18,983 bases of DNA from an uncultured Bacilli bacterium (GTDB lineage: Bacteria > Bacillota_I > Bacilli_A > RF39 > UBA660): the NCBI GenBank assembly GCA_947588865.1, contig CANPYQ010000012.1, positions 1-18,983 on the forward strand, written 5' to 3'. Made by a program: the position numbers and the translations under genes. The notes beneath the pieces were generated by a model. It worked only from the letters and a program-made list of their open reading frames with translations, was not told the origin of the DNA and made no database searches. This document shows, piece by piece, positions 14,897 through 18,983 of this stretch. Each line of letters opens with the position of its first letter. The stretch's first letter is position 1.

Positions 14897-14925
14897 TTGT
14901 AAAATATTTAAAAATGTGTTAGAAT
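14897..14925 (+). promoter_or_regulatory. Sigma-A-like promoter of the sigma factor gene
   Basis: TTGTAA (14897-14902), a 17-base spacer and TAGAAT (14920-14925). The start would be near 14932, giving a leader of about 50 bases before ATG 14985. Confidence 0.65.
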
Positions 14926-14984
14926 AACAGTTGTCTTCAAAAAAAGGCAAAATTATATGAAATTGAAAAATACTGGAGGTAAAC

Positions 14985-15743
14985 ATGAATACTTACGAAT
15001 TATTTATTGATAATTATAAACTACCTAAGCCCTTATCAAAGGAAGAAATTAACAATTTATTTAAACAGGCTAAAAACGGTTCAAAAGATGCTAGAAACAA
15101 AATAATAACTCATAGCATTAAATTAGTTTTATATGAAGTAACATCCAAATTTTCAAATGTAGATTATGATAAAAAAGAGTTAGTATCTATTGGAAATCTT
15201 GGATTAGTAAAAGCAGTCGATACTTATGACTTATCAAAAAAATATGAATTTTCAACTTATGCAATTAGATGTATTGATAATGAAATTATAATGTTTTTAA
15301 GAGAATTAAAAAAGAATAATAGTATTGATAGTTTAGATAGAGTTGTTTTTAGCGATAAACATGGAAATGAACTTAAATTAAAAGATCAAATTAGTGATGA
15401 CAGAGATTTAGTAGAAGAAAACGAAACTGTAGAAACTCATGAAATTATAAGGGAAATTGTAATGAATTTACCTAATAGAGATAAAGAAATCATCATGTTA
15501 TATTTTGGTTTTTACAATGATAAAATTTACAAACAGGAAGAAATAGCAAATAAGTTACATATTTCTCAATCTCAGATTTCAAGATTAATTCGTAAAATCG
15601 TTAAACAAATAGGTAAAATTTTAGAGTCTAAATGTGTAGTAGAATTAAATTCTAATCAGTTTAACTCAGGGAAGGAAACTGAAAAGAAAATGAAAAGATT
15701 ATTATTAAATCCAATAGGTAAGACAAAGCCAAGAAAACCATGA
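14985..15743 (+). CDS. Sigma-70-family sporulation sigma factor, sigma-E/sigma-K-like
   Basis: RNA polymerase specificity subunit of the sporulation group. Seen: PKPLSKEEINNLFKQAKNG at 14-32 (sigma-E/K start 'PxPLSxEEE'), region 2 with ELVSIGNLGLVKAVDTYDLSKKYEFSTYAIRCIDNEIIMFLRELKK, then SLDR...DKHGNELKLKDQISDD (the sigma-E/K GNELxLxD block), and region 4 with LPNRDKEIIMLYFGF and the helix-turn-helix KQEEIANKLHISQSQISRLIRKI. There is only a 13-residue N-terminal lead, so no sigma-E-length pro-sequence, and no spoIIGA protease gene lies nearby. A C-terminal tail of about 40 residues past region 4 (from about K213) is atypical. The stop is TGA, and the frame stays open beyond it. GGAGGT precedes the ATG. 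Exact orthology (sigE or sigK) is not resolved. Confidence 0.88.
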   Translation: MNTYELFIDNYKLPKPLSKEEINNLFKQAKNGSKDARNKIITHSIKLVLYEVTSKFSNVDYDKKELVSIGNLGLVKAVDTYDLSKKYEFSTYAIRCIDNEIIMFLRELKKNNSIDSLDRVVFSDKHGNELKLKDQISDDRDLVEENETVETHEIIREIVMNLPNRDKEIIMLYFGFYNDKIYKQEEIANKLHISQSQISRLIRKIVKQIGKILESKCVVELNSNQFNSGKETEKKMKRLLLNPIGKTKPRKP

Positions 15744-15976
15744 CAAAGAAAAGTTAAAGCTCAACAATCAGTAATAAACTCAGAAACAATTGAAGAGACC
15801 ACTTTAGTACAACAAAAAAAGTCAGAACTATCAGAAGTAATAGAAACAACAAAGAAAGTATTATTAGTATATAAAGATAAGATAAGATAAATAGCTTCAT
15901 AGATAATGCAATATTAATGGCAACAGATCAAGTAGGTCAAGGAGAAACAATATCTATGAAAACTCAAAGTTTATAA
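15744..15976 (+). pseudogene. Decayed 3' extension or remnant behind the sigma gene
   Basis: After the sigma TGA the same frame is open for 48 more codons to TAA 15888-15890, encoding a Glu/Thr/Lys/Val-rich segment (begins QRKVKAQQSVINSETIEETT, ends VLLVYKDKIR). At the end lies GATAA in three tandem copies (15876-15890). Removing one 5-base copy joins VYKDK to a second open frame, INSFIDNAILMATDQVGQG..., ending at TAA 15974-15976. This is what a once continuous reading frame broken by a nonsense change and a tandem-repeat frameshift looks like. No start codon with a ribosome binding site is visible. It may have been part of the sigma protein or of a fused neighbour; the product is not recognised. 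Confidence 0.5.
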
Positions 15977-16045
15977 AAAAAAATAAAATGCTAAGTAAAA
16001 TAAGTATTTCAAAATTTTTTGTAAATAGAAATTTTCCATAATTTT

Positions 16046-16071
16046 AAGTAAGTTAAACCTTACTTCTTTTT
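16046..16071 (+). terminator. Intrinsic terminator of the sigma gene transcript
   Basis: AAGTAAG (16046-16052), a 6-base loop and CTTACTT (16059-16065), followed by CTTTTT. It lies about 300 bases after the sigma stop and 70 bases after the second remnant stop, so the remnant is still transcribed with the sigma gene. Confidence 0.75.
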
Positions 16072-16174
16072 GTTATACAAATAATAATATAAATATTTAA
16101 TGGTTTACACAAAATAACAAGAAGGATATAAAAATAAATTTATGAAGTATTTTTTACGGAAATTTTACTAACAA

Positions 16175-16714
16175 TTATTTTCTTTTAAATATAGTCTTAA
16201 ATATTTGTCTTACAAATGGTTGTATAAAAAACAATTGTGTAAAATATGCAAATGGAAAATTAAAGCATACTAGTTTTAGCCAATTAGCAAATAATGTGAA
16301 TATATTAAATCCCATATAATATGGATAATATAACCAGGCAGCTATAAAACTCATTACAGGAACCATTATTGCGACTGTAGAAGTAATTACTGCAGTCTCA
16401 AATGTAACTGAATCTGTCTTCTTAATATTAAAATTCTTACATGCCATTTTAAATGAAAATGGTTGCCCAATGAACATTTCACATATATATGCAAAGCATA
16501 ATTCTACTAAAACTATAGTCCATATTGGTAAATAACATCCAGCCATATATACTCCACCTAAAGAATTAATGGCGTTAATTACACTGTTTTCCCCAGATAT
16601 TGCAATTAATGTGTTCCCATTTACGACATATAAACTATAAAACACATATGCATGAACTGTTATTAGAACAGTGATAAATGCAAATATAGCTTTTTCTTTT
16701 TTAGTTTGTGGCAT
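16175..16714 (-). CDS. DUF2798-family membrane protein
   Basis: 179 residues with four membrane spans in two similar halves. The first half starts MPQTKKEKAIFAFITVLITVHAY, the typical start of DUF2798 proteins; the second starts after FSFKMACKNFNIKKTDSVTFETAVITSTVAIMVPVMSF. The family is uncharacterised. The frame extends upstream to 16804, but AGGGAGGTGAAACAA directly before ATG 16714 fixes the start, and the extra residues are not family-like. No convincing promoter or terminator was found for it. It is alone between two AT-rich gaps. Confidence 0.85.
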   Translation of the reverse strand: MPQTKKEKAIFAFITVLITVHAYVFYSLYVVNGNTLIAISGENSVINAINSLGGVYMAGCYLPIWTIVLVELCFAYICEMFIGQPFSFKMACKNFNIKKTDSVTFETAVITSTVAIMVPVMSFIAAWLYYPYYMGFNIFTLFANWLKLVCFNFPFAYFTQLFFIQPFVRQIFKTIFKRK

Positions 16715-16804
16715 TTGTTTCACCTCCCTATATTTATGTAATATAAAACACACATAGAAACTATTGCACCTTAAATACATCTCTGTAATCAGATTTATGT
16801 GCAT

Positions 16805-17155
16805 AGCACTACATGTGTCATATGTATTACTATTTGATTATATCATATTTTGTATTTTTTAATAATATTTAATAAATTTTTTATTTAAATTAATGTATAT
16901 AGTTTGAGGAATTTTATCACCATAATATTATAATTTTTTTCTTTTTAATTTAAGGCATTAATATTCTTTTGAATTCATAAATTATTTTATTACTCAATTC
17001 CAATACTTTAATATATTTTTCCAATATCACAATTATTTGTTTTATAAATCTTAATATCTCTTTATCCCACTAGTCCATACACGATAAAAATTGTATATTA
17101 TCAACAAGCATTGATAAAATGTTTAATATTTTAAATAATTATATTATACTATTTT
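16805..17155. other. AT-rich gap with one hairpin
   Basis: No gene or RNA seen in the gap between the MATE gene end and the DUF2798 upstream region. The only structure I can support is the dyad TTATCAA-N6-TTGATAA at 17098-17117. Confidence 0.5.
17098..17117 (-). terminator. Possible terminator of the MATE gene
   Basis: A perfect 7-bp dyad with a 6-base loop lies 39 bases after the MATE stop. A T5 run follows on the - strand, but only after six non-T-rich bases, so its strength is doubtful. Confidence 0.35.
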
Positions 17156-18559
17156 TTAAATTTTTGGTAAGCTTAATTTTTCAATTTTCTTATATTCAAT
17201 TCTTAATAGAGTAACTCCTGTTATAAAAGCTAATATATCAGCAATTATTGCACTCCACAACATTGTTACTATACTTTTACTAATTAAAGCAGTTAATATA
17301 ATTGTTGGAACAAAAAAAATAACATCTCTAGCAAGTGCAAGTATCGTTGATTTTAAACTTGACCCCATTGATTGCAACAAAATAGACATTGATTTAATTA
17401 AACATGTGAATACTATACCTCCTAAAAATATTTTTAAGCAATAATTTGCAAATTCCATATATTCTTTAGAATTATTACTACCAAATATATTAATAATAAC
17501 TGACGGAAATATTTCAAATATTAGTAATGCAAATAATCCTATAATAAAGTTTATTATCAAAATATATTTAATTGTTTCTTTTACTCTCATAACATTTTGA
17601 GCACCCATGTTATAACCAATTATAGGCATACCACCTAGTGACACACCTATAACTATAGATATAACAATCCCAAATACCTTCATGCAAATTCCGATAACTG
17701 CAAGTGGTGTTACAACACCATAGGTTACTCCAGTTGATGCTACTGTCATATATCCATATTTATTTACCAAATTATTTGCAATTGCAATAATAATCACTAT
17801 TGCAAGTTGAGTTATTAATGAGGCAAGGCCCAAAGATATTGCCTTTTTACAAATACTGTAATTTAGTTTCATTGATTCTTTTGTTATTTTAAAGTGCTTA
17901 GTTTTTTTAAAATAAAAAATACTTATTAAAAATGTTAATATCTGTCCTATTATAGTAGCGATTGCAGCTCCCTTTACGCTCATTTTGAATATAAATATAA
18001 ATATTGGATCTAAAACTATATTTGATATTGCTCCTATAATTGTTGCAAACATTGCGTATTTTGGACTACCATCACTTCTTATTACTGCATTTAACCCTTG
18101 ACCAATAATATAAAATGGTAAACCATAACATATTATTCTTAAATAATCGTTTGCATAGTTATAGCATTCTATTTCTTTAGGATCACCTCCAAATAAATCT
18201 AGTATTTGTTTATTAAAAACTAATCCTATAAATGTTAATGCAATTGATATTATAATAAGCAAAACTAATCCATTACCTATTAATTTATTTACCTTTTTTT
18301 CATTTTTAGCTCCTAAAAACAAATTAAATAGAGCTGCAACTCCATCGCCTATCAACAATGAAAATGCAAGTGAGATAACTGTAAATGGGTAAACAATATT
18401 TGTTGCTGCATTGCCCACTGCTCCTGCTTCGCTCCAACCTATAAATATTTGATCTACAATGTTATATAAAGCCGCAACAATCATACTAATAACACATGGT
18501 ATCGAGAATTTTTTAATTAATCTAGAAATTTTTTCTGTACCTAAATCTAACTCTTTCAT
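17156..18559 (-). CDS. MATE-family efflux transporter
   Basis: 467 residues with 12 predicted spans in two six-span halves, typical for MATE (450-480). The N-terminus has LIKKFSIPCVISMIVAALYNIVDQIFIGW, the family 'P.....l...ly.ivD..figr' pattern, then GNAATNIVYPF and SLLIGDGVAALFNLFLGAKN. The second half repeats this with GGMPIIGYNMGAQN. MepA-like by these motifs. It should export cationic drugs or metabolites by Na+ or H+ antiport; the substrate cannot be told. GGAGGAATAGTA precedes the ATG. A strong hairpin sits in its leader (18597-18624), suggesting control of expression by attenuation or by a repressor. Confidence 0.93.
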   Translation of the reverse strand: MKELDLGTEKISRLIKKFSIPCVISMIVAALYNIVDQIFIGWSEAGAVGNAATNIVYPFTVISLAFSLLIGDGVAALFNLFLGAKNEKKVNKLIGNGLVLLIIISIALTFIGLVFNKQILDLFGGDPKEIECYNYANDYLRIICYGLPFYIIGQGLNAVIRSDGSPKYAMFATIIGAISNIVLDPIFIFIFKMSVKGAAIATIIGQILTFLISIFYFKKTKHFKITKESMKLNYSICKKAISLGLASLITQLAIVIIIAIANNLVNKYGYMTVASTGVTYGVVTPLAVIGICMKVFGIVISIVIGVSLGGMPIIGYNMGAQNVMRVKETIKYILIINFIIGLFALLIFEIFPSVIINIFGSNNSKEYMEFANYCLKIFLGGIVFTCLIKSMSILLQSMGSSLKSTILALARDVIFFVPTIILTALISKSIVTMLWSAIIADILAFITGVTLLRIEYKKIEKLSLPKI

Positions 18560-18596
18560 TACTATTCCTCCTCAAATATTTTAAGACACAAAAATA

Positions 18597-18624
18597 CGTA
18601 AGTCCTCGTACAATTGGACTTACG
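18597..18624 (-). promoter_or_regulatory. Leader hairpin of the MATE gene, attenuator-like or operator
   Basis: CGTAAGTCC and GGACTTACG form a perfect 9-bp stem with a 10-base loop, followed on the - strand by TATTTTTG. It lies between the predicted promoter (18679-18687) and the MATE start, about 40 bases from the ATG. This looks like a factor-independent terminator inside the 5' leader. A third copy, CGTAAGTC, lies upstream at 18703-18710, so the same bases might instead be protein-binding repeats. Confidence 0.55.
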
Positions 18625-18678
18625 CATTTAAGCTACTCATTGTCTATAATTGACTCAATATTTTTTCCATTGAATTTT

Positions 18679-18687
18679 ATTATAACA
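18679..18687 (-). promoter_or_regulatory. Extended -10 promoter of the MATE gene
   Basis: The - strand reads TGTTATAAT, a TGn-TATAAT extended -10, with only a weak -35 (TTACGA) 17 bases upstream. The start would be near 18672, giving a leader of about 110 bases that includes the hairpin at 18597-18624. Confidence 0.6.
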
Positions 18688-18710
18688 CTTTTTTTGATTT
18701 TTCGTAAGTC

Positions 18711-18983
18711 TTTTTCAAAATAATCAAAAATATATTGGATCATTTAATTTGACTTTTAACATTAATTATTCTTATCTTAACAACTTCTACATTAATATCA
18801 GAATTTAAAAATTAAAAGGTAACAATCAAATATTACCTTACTAATATGGTATTTACAGTATTATCATTATTTCCAAAATGAGGAAATTTTTAACATTCAT
18901 TTACCGATTCCCGACTTCCGTAGATAAAAATATCAAAAAAGTTTATTTTTTATTGAAAATAGGCTTTTCTTTTGAATTAAAAT
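18711..18983. other. Right edge, no gene seen
   Basis: AT-rich sequence with no supported gene on either strand; short open frames at the edge (for example a - strand tail ending near 18933) could belong to a gene beyond the window. Two dyads are visible: AAGGTAA/TTACCTT (18816-18839), followed on the - strand by a T-rich run, and ATTTCC/GGAAAT (18869-18887), followed on the + strand by T5; both are weak terminator candidates. A small GC-richer patch at 18904-18920 has three CGG triplets spaced 7 bases apart on the - strand. Confidence 0.4.

Noticed and set aside
15741..15743. TGA read as tryptophan (genetic code 4), which would lengthen the sigma protein
   Set aside because: Every Trp codon checked elsewhere is TGG and no gene needs an internal TGA. 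The murJ-like gene also ends in TGA with a normal ATGA overlap, although a TAG follows one codon later, so that case alone is not decisive.
16142..16168. Eight-codon frame MKYFLRKFY region after the sigma terminator
   Set aside because: The nearest AAGGA is about 15 bases away, no promoter is visible, and the length is within chance.
18620..18640. Second short leader frame (MSSLNA) whose stop enters the hairpin stem
   Set aside because: The placement is attractive for attenuation, but no ribosome binding site precedes the ATG.
18644..18670. Leader peptide MEKILSQL in the MATE leader
   Set aside because: There is no ribosome binding site, and the ATG would lie almost at the predicted transcription start.

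Overview
The window is very AT-rich, uses the standard genetic code (every Trp codon checked is TGG; stops are mostly TAA and TAG) and has strong AGGAGG-type ribosome binding sites. It carries many genes found only in endospore formers: spoIIID, mbl, spoIIQ, spoIID, cotJ and a sigma-E/K-like sigma factor. This points to a low-GC, spore-forming Bacillota, plausibly an uncultured gut lineage of Bacilli or Clostridia. Species cannot be named from this sequence. No rRNA, tRNA, CRISPR array, transposase, phage gene or replication origin was seen.

Layout. (1) 148-1342, + strand: a cotJ operon whose first gene fuses CotJA-like and CotJB domains, then cotJC (manganese catalase) and a clear terminator. 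(2) 1645-3210: a small membrane protein facing an Lgt-family protein and a small Gly-rich membrane protein. (3) 3356-8589, - strand: a sporulation and envelope block transcribed murJ/ytgP-like, rpiB, DUF1146, spoIID, spoIIQ, spoIIID, mbl, with internal promoters and terminators. SpoIID and SpoIIQ act at the engulfing membranes, SpoIIID is the mother-cell transcription factor, and Mbl directs cell-wall synthesis. spoIIID-mbl and spoIID-spoIIQ adjacency is also known from Bacillus. (4) 8715-9917, + strand: a FemAB-type peptidoglycan cross-bridge enzyme. (5) 9953-14622, - strand: one compact operon with two membrane-anchored multi-thioredoxin proteins (two and three domains), a PH-like protein, an unknown anchored beta-rich protein, and trpS carrying a probable [4Fe-4S] motif. 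(6) 14985-16071, + strand: a sporulation-type sigma factor followed by a decayed reading frame and a terminator. (7) 16175-18687, - strand: a DUF2798 membrane protein and a MATE efflux pump whose leader holds a strong hairpin.

Most intergenic gaps hold readable sigma-A promoters (17-bp spacers) or intrinsic terminators, so operon limits are fairly clear. The least ordinary items are the CotJA-CotJB fusion, the broken reading frame behind the sigma gene, the tandem-thioredoxin operon ending in an Fe-S TrpRS, the Lgt-family protein with a Cys-rich replacement of the usual signature, a divergent RpiB, and the MATE leader. I found no convincing wholly new multi-gene system. The thioredoxin/PH/unknown/trpS operon is the best candidate for unexplained biology.
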